From Balanoglossus misakiensis (taxonomy: Eukaryota > Hemichordata), in assembly GCA_040954595.2 (NCBI GenBank), contig CM082588.2:7998001-8062000 (forward strand): a DNA stretch of 64,000 nt, read 5' to 3'. Positions 35,810 to 61,562 of the stretch are shown in pieces; position 1 is the stretch's first letter; every line of letters starts with the position of its first letter. The notes below the pieces were generated by a model that saw nothing but the letters and a program-made list of their open reading frames with translations, did not search any database and was not told the DNA's origin. The position numbers and the translations under genes are program-made.

Positions 35810-38295
35810 ATGGAGTTGAAGTTGGTATGGATGACATTCGTACTATTACTGCTACTACCCAACGATGTGTTACTCACAGACGAACATGTAGTAACCGATC
35901 ACGAAAATGGTCAGTATTCATCTTCATGCACTGATTCTGCCGGAGTTGCGCATATGCGTAGTGACGCGTGAATTTTGCAGTTTGTTTGTGCATTTTGAAT
36001 AGAAAAAATATTTAAAAACAATGGAAAATGCAATTTTTCACTTCAATAATTTTTGTGTGTGCAGGTGAATATTCTTTAAGATCACCACCCTTGCAATAAG
36101 TATCTTGACCACTCTAAGTTTTCAGCAGTCGCCTCAACAAAGACATCGGAAAACTTCACTAAATATATTTTTACAGCAGTCAAGCAACTTATGGCAAGGT
36201 TGGTGATCTTAGAGAATGTTCATCAGACAAAGAAATTCATTGAAGTGAAAATTATTTGAATTATCCATTATTTTTAAAATATTTGTTGAAATTTCAAAAC
36301 GCATTGCTAAACCGCACTATTCACATGTCACTTTGCATATGCCTACATTACTTGCTGCCATCTGCTAGTGACGTACGCAAAATTACGTGTACAAAACCTT
36401 TCCATTGTCAACATGAAATTAAGCTAACTTTATTATATTTGTGTTGGAAATTGATAGCCGTGCTAAAAAGATAAAGCATAAGGTTATTATTCCTGTCGCT
36501 TCATGGAGTTGTTCTCTCATAATTGCCACATCAATTTTGGTCTGTAGATTGTGTCATCATTCCCCTCCCCATCTTAAAGCTGTACGTTCTGGAATTGATC
36601 AATTAATTTTATCTAAACGTCAATAATGATACAGATATGATGCTTGTATTTTAGAGCCACGTAAACCACCAGTGGATTGCTATGACATTTATCAGCGGAA
36701 CAGAGAACCCCCAAGTGGTGTATACACTGTGCACCCGATGGACGACGGAAACTCATTCAAAGTCTACTGTGATATGGAGACAGATAACGGAGGGTGGACG
36801 GTAGGTATAAAATACTCATTAGCAATAGCAACGCAAGACTAGAATATATCCTTGCAATAAACTGAACAAAATACCTGTTAATTTAATTTGCATTCAGCTA
36901 ATGTCATGTAAAATTGGTACTATAAACGATTATGATAAATAAGTGCCTGATACAATATTGTTTTCACATCAGCTGGTGAAAACTTGTCACATGACCTTTG
37001 GTATAGTTTTCTATTTCCGATTGACTGGTATCCAACTGAATTTAATTTCTGTGGAAAGTAATTCATTTTTAGTCTGGAATTAATGGTTTTCACAATATCA
37101 CTCAAATTCTTTTAATTATAAGGTATTTCAAAGAAGAAGCGATGGTAGCCTAGATTTCTACCGTTTCTGGACTGACTACAAAAATGGATTTGGGGTTCCT
37201 GGTGGCGAGTTCTGGCTAGGAAATGATAAGTTGCATCGGCTAACAAATCAACAGACTTATGAACTCAGAATCGACATGGAAGACTTTGATGACGAAACTC
37301 GATACGCAAAATATGATAAATTCACCATTGGTGATGAATTCAGTAAATACAAACTGACTCTCGGAGAATATACCGGAGACGCAGGTAGGTTGACATTTTT
37401 TTCAACTGCATTCAAACGTATCTCGCCACATTTCTGTACATTTTCCATGCAGGGACTAGGGTAGTCTTGGTTACCCAGACCCCTCTGCTTCTTCCACTGT
37501 GCTCCAGATAAGGGTCGGGGGATATACTATAGAATGATATGTAAAAACAAAATGGCCACTGCCAGGATTTCCATCAGCCGCTGATTGGCTTATCAGGGGT
37601 TACTGCAACTTGACTTAAATGTTCATAACAAACAGCAAGTACCAGTCTCTTGATGTGACAAGACGACAACTCACCCATTGCCAAGAGGCACTTTCTACAT
37701 GTTGCATCGCCATTTTAGTATATGCCCCATGTATCTGAAATATATGAGACGTGGAAAATTATTATGACACTTCCTCATTGCTTATTTCATTACTGCAGCT
37801 TACCGGTACATGTGAAACGTCATGCCATAAGCAGAGCAACTGTTGAAATATGAGGCGGGAAAATAGGCAAAATAAAATGAGGAACAACTTGTAGTGTATC
37901 TTGAACACTGTGTTATTCATTGCCACTAACTACAACATTTAACATTCAAACATCAAAAAGCCTTCCCTCCAGCCAGATATAAATACAACAATATGTTTAA
38001 TAAAAAAATGAATAGAGTTTTTTCTCATGTGTTTTCTACAGGAGATAGTCTTGACTTCCACAGAAACCAATACTTTTCAACCAGAGATAGGGACAATGAT
38101 GTTCACGCTGCTAGGAACTGTGCCGAGTTTTACATTGGGGCATGGTGGTACACTGAATGTTTTCGTTCCAATTTGAATGGTCAGTACCTTGGTGGAGAGA
38201 CGGAAGAGTTCGCCAAAGGGATAATTTGGGAAGGATGGAAAGGGTATTACTACTCTTTGAAGAAAACTGAGATGAAAATAAGACCCGTCTTCTAA
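35810..38295 (+). CDS. Secreted fibrinogen-related domain protein 5 (subtype B)
   Basis: Exons 35810-35909, 36655-36800, 37123-37384 and 38042-38295 give 253 codons. The non-coding exon ends at 35656 and joins 35798. Signal peptide MELKLVWMTFVLLLLL is followed by the subtype-B linker (EHVVTDHENEPRKPPVDC). The FReD core is complete: NGGWT, VFQRRSDG, VPGGEFWLGND, DRDND, CAEFYIGAWWYTEC and MKIRPVF. TYELRIDMEDF is preserved, while the DRDND-adjacent residues (VHAARN) and the WWYTECFRS segment are unlike the other copies. This is the last gene of the array; its 3' side lacks the family-2 element and the shared spacer. The poly(A) signal is at 38451. Confidence 0.95.
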
Positions 38296-38456
38296 CAAAG
38301 TGAACTCTACCCACAGGCAGAATATGTTAACTTCACTTTTTGTTCAAAGGAAGCACACATATTAATTATAAAATGATATGTCTTAAGATTAGAAACAAGT
38401 GATTATGGAAAATGCGCTTGAAATTGTAGAAAAACATTATATAATTGTCAAATAAA

Positions 38457-39679
38457 GTTAATTGAAATAGCTAAAATCATTGCAATTGTTTTATTTTCAA
38501 CCCTAGACACATTAAAGGAACATACTAGTGCATCGTGTAATAGAAATAAGAAAAAGAAAAGAAAAGAATTATTGAATTTGTGATATGATCACTTTCCCGT
38601 GTTGATGAAAAGTTCGATTTTTATTATTGGAATATTTGTGATATGAATGGTCATCTTTAAACAGTCAATAACAACCTGATGGCAATTCTTTACTATCAAT
38701 CATGTGATCTGCCATGTGACCCACCGCGTTGTCATTTCCAGGTGACGGGCAAACAATATTTCGACATCAAGTTAAAGTATATTTTTACTTTAGAACCGCC
38801 AGAGACGTAACATGTATCAGATATACTGCCTCATCAGCCTCATGGCGTTTCGTCTGCACAGTCTTTGTCTTCACCACGTTGCTGAAGTTGCCTGTCATCT
38901 GGAAATTTGAATGCCAACGTAACTTTGCCTGAGGGCGTCATTTGATGTAGAAGAATAGGGAGATTAATTTTACTAGGAACTGCTTGATTGTTTTAGCCAA
39001 GTAGTGGTCAGTTTGCTTTAATGCACTTCGAAAGAGTCTTCGAATCATCTGGAATAAGCAAAACAGTGTCAATCCCTGTGAGGGTCGAGTTTCACAAAAC
39101 ACTCTGAGTCTACTTCCTGTGAGACTGAAATAGCAGTAAGGGAAATCTTAACATACATTTGCAATGAAATAAATGTGGACTAGTAAAATATCTTTTGTTT
39201 AATATAGCAAACTTTGCTGTCAATGCTCCTGTGAAGGATGCAGCATAAGAACTTCAGTCTTTGAAATAAACATTCCTCTGGTAATTATTGAGCTCAGAAT
39301 TCCCTCAAAGTGTATATAATCTGAAGATTTAGATGTTTTAGACCTCTGGTAAACTGCCATGAAAGACATGTCTATCTCACTTTGATCTTAACACAATTCA
39401 GAGCGTTTGAATAATATTTGACCATGCAGCTGGTCAGGACAAAGCATAATTAAAACATTATAATTGTTATTCAGCATTTATAATTATTTTTGCGTACTTG
39501 GGTATTTTATAAAAATATGAAATTTCACAAAGGTTATACTAGTATAGTGACCCCATGGATGGCCAATGTTAACAGATCAATAACACAAGATGTCCGCCAT
39601 GGAAGGGCAGCAACAACAACAGACTGAACTCTGGGTAAACTCGGGTCAAAGGTCAACAGTGTTCAGGATACTACAACGT
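38457..39679. other. Convergent intergenic region, nothing coding seen
   Basis: It lies between the 3' ends of FReD gene 5 and EGF gene A. It is AT-rich, with no TIR pair, no exon-like open frame and no recognisable repeat family. Confidence 0.5.
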
Positions 39680-48094
<8,415 letters not shown>

Positions 48095-48850
48095 CTTGAA
48101 AACACGTTGTGTGTTCTAGATGATACAGAGCCGAAAAAATTCCACCAGCAAAGCCTGCAATTTACAAGAAGTCGTCAGTGTCTGTAATTATTACAGTACA
48201 TGACAACAGCATTTCTTTGTCAGAAGTTCGATAATCTGTCAGTATACGTACCAGAAATATATGCTCTTTCCCCCTACAAACCAACTTGGGAAGTGTTAAA
48301 GCAGTTTGCGTGTTAGCATATATACCTAGATCCACGTTTATTATTTTATGATATACAATTAATATTATCCGGTAGACGTTTTGAATCTGATAGCCTAATG
48401 CCAGAAATATGTCAACTGTTTGATAAATGGGTACATTACCAATGAATGATCAGTTATTGACATTCATTTGTCAAGTTTATATGGTGCTAAATGCCCTGCG
48501 TCTGGTAAACATATGCGTGGACATGTACATAATGACGCACTTAAAGCATATGGCATACACCTGCTTGTTTTATTTTATGGGATTTTATTGCTGCATTCTG
48601 AAGTATCTGAAGGTGTTCATGTACACAATGAGGTCAAATGTCACGGAACGAAAGAGAAAATGAAAGCAATGTCAATTTCAGCGCCACATTGTTGTCACCT
48701 GTTCATATGTTTGAAACGATTCACTGTCCACATTATCCACTGTCGTCAAATGGCAGTACCACTCAAATCTGCGCTCACTGCGCAAAATAAACGTGACAAC
48801 ACGATTCGTGTTTTGTTTTTGGAGAAGTTTGAATAATGGTGTCCAACCAT

Positions 48851-48940
48851 AACCGTTTCACCCCCAGTTCCCTCTTGAGATGTCCCACCTTACCATAGAA
48901 ATCAACAGGTTTGGACTGAACCATGGTGGTGAAAGGGTTA
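48851..48940. mobile_element. CCCTTTCACC-type MITE (family 4)
   Basis: Diverged copy with GTTTCACCCCCAGTTCCCTC at the left and GGTGAAAGGG at the right, opposite in orientation to 12690-12783. Confidence 0.65.
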
Positions 48941-49861
48941 GAATTCTCCTTGTGAGGATTGAGCGTTTGGCACTAGTATATATACCGGTAGTAGTACGTC
49001 TTTCACAAACAAGCTTAGGCGTACTGAAGTCGACTTTTTGCGCCCTGAGTGAAACCAATATGTATGGATCTACTTCAAATCTCGCTTGTTAGACTTTTCT
49101 GATTTTGCAGTTCGCTTGTAATTTGAAATGAAAGTAGCAATCAGTTGATCCTGGTAAGTTCAAGAAATGCACTGAAGTCACTTTACAAGGTGCTATATTA
49201 TGTTTTAGTTCAGTCAAGTGGCCGTCTACCATATGTCAAGTGACAGGGTAAAAGATTTATTGACTTAAACAGTACAGTTCTCTGTGGCCAAGGAGACTTA
49301 CCGCAATTTGTGTTTTCAGTCCCAATAAAAATTCTTCACTAATGTAGTAATTCCCCCCGTAAATCATTGTTTTATCCATCCTTCTAATCTGCGTTTCGAA
49401 TCTCATTGGTCAGATGCGGTCACAGAGCTTTGGCGATCAGACTCAATCTGAGGCCGCTCACTCCATCCAGACATTCACTCAAGACAATTTTGCTTCGAAA
49501 TGTATTTATTTAATTATGACATAATTCAAAGACCACAATCAAGAAGCCAGTGTAACCGATGGTGTCCTTTCAATCAATCAATCGAACAGTCAATGACCGA
49601 CGGAAGGACGGACGGACTGACCAACCAAACAAATCAATCAATCAATCAAACGGTGAATGACCGACAGGACGACGGACGGACTAACCACCTTTATAGCCTT
49701 GAATGTCCAATGACAAAAAGTTAGTTTTGATGCAGCATAAAACAAAAGCAGACTTTGAGAAACAAACAGGGGTTGAGGGATAACAGAGGGCAGAGAAGAT
49801 CGACAGAGTTTGTATGACCAAACAGATTTACTGCATGTGGGTGCCAGTCATGTTAAAATAC

Positions 49862-50076
49862 TTAAAGGGAAGCGGTCGTCGCGCTGCGTTTGTTTGTTGA
49901 ATATTACAATTCATCCACAAATCCCTGAAGCGGCCAACCGTAGCATTAGTCTGGGCATGACAGCAACTGAAGATCCTAGTAGGTCGTGGCGACTGCAGTG
50001 AGGTTTGTGCTGGTATGGGAGGACATATTCTCATCAAGGGGGACACCCACGCGCCGCAACGACCCCTTCCCTTTAA
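49862..50076. mobile_element. Family-1 TTAA element, single-unit copy
   Basis: TTAA at 49862 and 50073; termini AGGGAAGCGGTCGTCGC and the inverse. It holds one copy of the unit that is tandemly amplified at 826-1320. Confidence 0.8.
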
Positions 50077-52197
50077 TAAGTTTGGGCTGTGGTGCCAGTA
50101 TGGAGAAATCTTTACGGAATGTGATTGGTGATTTTGGGTGGAATTTCTGGCGTGTCCACAGCCCCTATCCAATGTCAGATTGGGGTCATGACAATAAGAT
50201 ATAACAATTTGAGAGAATCAAGAAAGCCACCGTGAATGTTATCAAACAAAAATCGTTTCATGTACACGTCATATTCACCGATCGATTTATTTTGTCTGCT
50301 CGACGTACCAAAAGAATGTCTGCACATTTCAAATAAACAAACTGACCAATATGATAAATTACCATTGATCCGACCGGCTAGCTGTCATGATAACAGTGAT
50401 AAATGTGTTAACACTATAAAGCTTCAATCAGCTTCTCTGACATAATCTTCAAAGTGAACTTTGTCCGACATTAAATAAGTCTTGTTTTTCTCCTTCTATT
50501 CACCATATCTGACGATACATCATAGTCCAGTGCAGTCCATACGGCTTGGCTGGTTCATTCTGGGTACAGTCGATCTCCCTATGTTTTCATGGAGGTCCCC
50601 CATAAAATAAAATCTTGAAGAGTTTACTTGGCACTTACTACGGTACATGCCAAAAACAGTTCGCAAATACTCATTCATTCACTATAGTCATCGGTACATG
50701 ACTGAATAGCCATGAGAATTACTGCTTGCCTTGCATGCCTGGGGCTGGGGACAGCAACACACGTTATGCTGTTATTTTTGTTTTAGAACCTATCTTGAGG
50801 AAATTTATCTAAAAAAAAACGCACTGGTTGTTAATGTATGTTTAAGTTTTCTTCACCATGACAAATTCCCAAAAGTATCAGTGACTTCAAAAAAGTCAAT
50901 TTGGATCGCACTGTACGTGAAAAGAGTACATTTATATTGAGCTGTGTGATTATAGGGTAGAATGTCCCCAGATAATAAATAAATATGATGACAGCGGATG
51001 ATAAAACTTACACATTAAAACAAGCGCTGTCCATTGTCCATGTTGTCACGCACTTCTAAACTGTTTATTACTCATTCTTCAATCAATTTATGGTCTGTTT
51101 ATTTGGGATCAAATGCAATCTATCATTTGTGATAGCGCAATACTCTGTTTACTCATGATTACAGAGAGGTGACATTCAAGCACTAGAATTATTTTATGAC
51201 TATAGAAAGGTATTAATGGTATACCAACTATTTTACACCCTCATTTCACCAGTTCTTCGCCATGTGATGGCACACTGGTGAATTACTACACAGATTACGG
51301 ATAAGGGATGTTGTAAAGCACTATTTGACGCCTGCACAAAGGAATGGTGATGAATTCTGATAATAATATTGATGATGCCTGAATGATAGAACATATTTGT
51401 GTTGCGTCCAGGTTGTTGCAGTGAACGTCTTGATCTCCAGAGTACATGTATTATAGCTGTAGGCCTACTTCGAAGTCAGATAATTTTGTACAACTGACAC
51501 TGCACCGTTGATTGTAACTCCAGAGTGTTTACTGTCCATTTGTAGTAAAACATCGCCCAACTGAACATATGTGAAGTTTGCGTTTCGCTTCGAAGCCATT
51601 GGTGCAGGAGCTGATTGATGTGAATGCAGACAGAACTACAATTTGCAGAACCAAAAACAGTCCCATCATGCAATATACCCTCACAACGGACAATAGACTT
51701 AGTCAAGTACTTTGTCATATATCGTGTGATTCGGTCTTAGCCAGTCAGGAGTATGGAAAACTGTGTGCCAAGGTGTAATAGCACGATTTAAAATAATCAA
51801 TGTATTTATTTGCACGAACCGATTTGCGGTTGCGGTTACTGCGTGGGTTGTCATATTGGGAGCCTAGGATCCCTTAAAAATATAAAAAGGAAAAAAATGA
51901 CGTTATCATTCCAAAGAATTTAATCTTAATCTCGGTAGTATAATGCAAGCCACTAGTAGTATGCTATGAAGGTATTTTATTTCAGCATTGTGAAAGCTCA
52001 CAAATCTTGTGGTGACGTACTAGTATATACGTCTGCGACAAATGATTGAAATTTAACCCCAAACCACAACTCCGAGATCGCTAATCGGAATATGTAATAA
52101 CATACTGCATGGCGTGTAACAAATTGTCAGAAACTTGAATAAAGTTGTTAAGGACTACTTGGATATATGTTAATGGTCTCGTTTGATTGCGTGCTAA

Positions 52198-57956
<5,759 letters not shown>

Positions 57957-58402
57957 CGCTATTTATTACGAACTGCCCTGCGAAGTAAACACTTTTTACA
58001 TTAAAGGGGCCCAAGCATAGAGTTAATAACGATTAGACTCCATTCAGGGTTGTACCATTCAAATGCGTAGGCTGTATTTGCCCTGGATGTGGAGATATGG
58101 GGAAGTAGGCAACCACCCGAAATGGATGTCCTACAAGTACAAACACAACAACCAAAAGTGAACTTCTACGTTGTATCCCCCTGTATTTGGCATTTCATGA
58201 TAGTTTCATCCCTCCAAATACCAAAGCTGCACCTGTACAACGTGCTGAGATATGGCACTGTACGACAGAGGTCATCCAAATCACCTTATACATTTGGGCA
58301 AGAATCAACTGACACCTACATTCGTCCCTGTGGAACAAAAACCGCACCTATCGCCCTGTTGGTTAGTGTCCAATTAAATGTACAAAATAAATGACTTAGG
58401 CA
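57957..58402. promoter_or_regulatory. Upstream region of EGF gene B
   Basis: The 5' flank of the gene at 52198-57956; the promoter and 5' UTR must be here. No TATA box or exon is obvious. A long-TIR transposon closes it at 58403. Confidence 0.4.
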
Positions 58403-59640
58403 AGGTGACCCAATCTGATTAAAATCAGATGTAGGGAACGGCGACTTGGTTTTTTTATGCTGTCGCCTCACACTACATCTGACCAACTCTCAATGGAGAT
58501 CCCGCTGAACTCTACGAGATTTACTGGGAATATAAACCAATCAGAAGGCGCCTTATAGCAAATGATAGGCAACCCACAATCACATGACCTGGCCCCTTGC
58601 GGTTGTTACCATGGAGCTACCACAGACATATATCCCCGGGCGCGAGAGTCGAATCAGCGTGGGGAATGGTTTCGAGCCAGTTCAGCGTGACGACTGAACC
58701 TCTATATTCCACCGATGAACGAAATGTAAAAGACGTGGCAACAAGTCGCAGTAAAATTGTTAGAGAATCGATTACATTTGTGTAAGGCCGTCCCAGGGAG
58801 AGATTCTGTCGACACGATCGTTTGTAATACATACACCAGAGTGTACCGACTGACTGCACAGTGCACTGACTTGACTAGCTCTGCGTGCAGGTCTGTGTGT
58901 TCCCGGCGTTACATGGACGTTAGAAGAAGTTAATCGCATCATATTTGGGGTCGGTTGAAGTAGACAGGGAAAGGATTTTGCTTCGATAAAATCGAATTTC
59001 GACAGAAAAAGCTGCGGTCGGGCGTCCGGGTCCGGACCGCAGATGCACCAGTTTTGTCTATGGGGCCTTATGCAGGGCTGTGGTGCGTCGGGGACACACA
59101 GACCTGAACGCGGAGCTATGACTTGACATTCCTTAGCCGAAGTGAGCGTTCTTTTTAAAAATCTGTCACATAAATTGTTTTGGGATACATGGCAGTGAAA
59201 TTTGGTTTATTTTTTATAAACTTTTACATGAAGTACGCCATTTTCCCGACTGGCAGCATGACTACGAGGGTGAACATGACGACTTGTTAGGAGAGTTTAT
59301 AAATGATCAACGACAGTTCATCATTTGTATATGGCTACAGCTCGACGTTGCACTGCTCTGCAAAAACAAAGAAAGATATCATGGGATTACATGTAATTGT
59401 TCACAAGAGAAAGCCAATCTGTCGTATTCTGTGCGATACTCGAAGTCAACAACAAAATTTCTCCCATCTCCCAGTGCAATTCTTTAGTCAGCATAACATG
59501 CAATCTGATTGGCCGGGTCGGAATGCGCGATTTCAGCGGGATCTCCATTGAGAGTTGGTCAGATGTAGTGTGAGGTGACAGCATAAAAAAAACCAAGTCG
59601 CCGTTCCCTACATCTGATTTTAATCAGATTGCAGGTGACC
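58403..59640. mobile_element. 1.2-kb long-TIR transposon with 8-bp TSD
   Basis: Direct repeats AGGTGACC (58403-58410 and 59633-59640) flank an element whose arms of about 98 bp (58411-58508 and 59534-59631) are nearly perfect inverted copies starting CAATCTGATTAAAATCAG. The interior is about 1 kb, CpG-rich in part (58960-59110), with no transposase frame. An 8-bp duplication fits hAT or P-type mobilisation. Deleted relatives are at 2570-2760 and 11837-12170. Confidence 0.85.
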
Positions 59641-60416
59641 CCGCCTTTGGTATATCATTATGGTCCCATCCGTATATCCCCCCCCCCCCCCCCACGCCAA
59701 AGCTGCATGCATCTGCTGTTATTCACTAAGCAAAAGTAGGTGAAATGTCACATAAGGACGCCCACAACTTGACAGGAAAATAAGACTTCATATTGATCCA
59801 TGTCCAACAAATACCACGCTAGCATCCCTGTCATTGACCCCACAATTACGCATGCATATAATTGAGTTACACAGGAGTCACAGGTGACCCCCGAATCGGG
59901 CGTATTATTTTGGTCCCATACAGCTGCATGAAGCTGCGTGCCATTACGGGCGACCTGATAACCCCCACGGCCACCTGCGGGCTGAACCCCATACTGAACG
60001 TCCAGTTGCAACGTCACGACTGAAGTAGGAACTTTAGAACAGCAACGAAGCCTAATCTCTGATTATTGCTGGTACCATACTCCCTTCGTGCAAGAAAATC
60101 ACTGGTCTGCTGACGTATTTCGGCCAATTTCCCGAAATACTACCCACTACATGTGACTACCATGCTAATGAAACCTCCCACAACATTAGCGACTGAGGGT
60201 CAAAGTCCGCTGCCGTATTACATTGAATGTTAATCAGTGTAGCCGGGTCTGGATAGAAACATTTGAACGGCAACAGCGTAATTCTGTGTACAGACTAATT
60301 GTTGAATACTACCGTTTTTACCATTCTAGATTTCTGAAAAAAGTGGCGTTTTTCCGAGTTCCGAGTTGAGAGTATTACAATGGTGAGTAAACTTTGTTTT
60401 ATCTTGCAAATTAATA

Positions 60417-61562
60417 ATGTCTGACGAGGTGAAAGGGGTAAAGTCCGAGATGGAATCCGACGTGACGGCCAAACGCGTGACTACCGTGGAGCCTGACATT
60501 GATGATGAACCCGCCGAACGACCCGTGGCTCCTAAGAAAAAAAAATACTATTTAGGATTCAAGGCATTAACGGCGTCAGGACCACCGAAAATGTCCCCAG
60601 ACTCTTGATGACCTCGAAGACGAGGAACTCAAAACCAAACTTGAAAAACATAACGTGTCAAATCCTAGTGGAAAGCTGACTGCAGCGCAGAACGCTTATT
60701 TCCATTTCTAATCCAAATGAAGAACTGCAGGAGGAGTTTGAAGATTTTGCTGTCGCAATGACGGCGAAATTTGACGCCTTAAAGCAGTTCACTTTCGAAC
60801 AGTTACGATCGATCACGGACAAGATGGACCATTTCGGCAAAAAACTTGATCAAAGGGACATTAGTCTACAAGAACAGTTCCGTTCATTGTCGGACAAGGT
60901 AAAAGGCGTCAAGTCGGAGATCGAATCCGCGCCCTTACATCATCCAAACGCACAGCTGCAGCGGACATGGACGTGGACGACGAACCCGCCGAACCCGTGG
61001 CTCCGAAGAAGAAAAAGTACCTGTTGGGATTTAAGTCTCTGTTGGCGTCAGGACCACCGGCAAAAATTCCCAAGACCCTGGATGACATCGATTACGATGA
61101 TCTGAAGAGCAAACTTGAAAAGCACTACGTATCCACCCGAACCGGAAAGCTCACGGCAGCTCAAAACGCCTATTTCCACCACTTCATGGTCGACAAGAAA
61201 GACAGGTTAGGGTAGGGCTATTTTGACTATAAACATGAATTATGGTTGACCAATCATTTGGACGTTATTTTAAATTTTCTGGACTGGGACCAGAATATTT
61301 ACTGTATTCACAGATCGCGGCAAAAGATTACATTATATATACACTGACTCTCAGTTTATGATTTGTTGTTTCAGCCAAACGTGCCGCCATCGAAGAATTA
61401 GTAAGAAGTGGGAAGAGGGACGGGCTTTGGCCGAAGTACTTTGAGCCTGCGGGCATAAAGAACCCTTTCCCAGAATACCTCCAGGAAAAGGCAAAAAACG
61501 CCACGAAAAAGAAGTTGACCGATAAAGCCCTGGCAGAATTTGCCAAGGAATTCAGAAGGTTA
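60417..61562 (+). pseudogene. Unrecognised lysine-rich protein gene, duplicated and frame-broken
   Basis: Two related segments follow each other. The first (60417-60715) encodes KVKGVKSEME, VAPKKKKYYLGFKAL and, in another frame, KLTAAQNAYFH before a stop. The second has an alpha-helical start (60758 on, FEQLRSITDKMDHF), KVKGVKSEIE, then changes frame near 60935 into VAPKKKKYLLGFKSL and KLTAAQNAYFHHFM up to 61205. A final exon (61376-61562, after a TTTCAG acceptor) encodes RDGLWPKYFEPAGI and ends FRRL plus stop. The phases of the two last parts do not fit each other, so at least two frame changes are needed. The residue conservation between the copies shows the frames were once coding. I do not recognise the family; it might be a gene or a domesticated element. 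An assembly error is possible. Confidence 0.5.

Larger units (their letters stand above)
48095..52197. other. Intergenic region between the two TSP1-EGF genes
   Basis: The region must contain the promoter of gene A (from 48095 on) and the 3' UTR of gene B (a minus-strand AATAAA lies at 51810-51805). It holds a family-4 MITE (48851-48940), CAATCAATC-type low-complexity DNA (about 49569-49660) and a family-1 element (49862-50076). I see no exon. Confidence 0.55.

Noticed and set aside
58610-58696. Short ATG frame inside the long-TIR element (MELPQTYIPG)
   Set aside because: Only about 28 codons, with no splice donor at its end that would continue the frame and no recognisable motif.
60380-60388. 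ATG followed immediately by a GTGAGT donor upstream of the lysine-rich frames
   Set aside because: No matching acceptor is present before the 60417 frame, so it could not be tied to a gene model.
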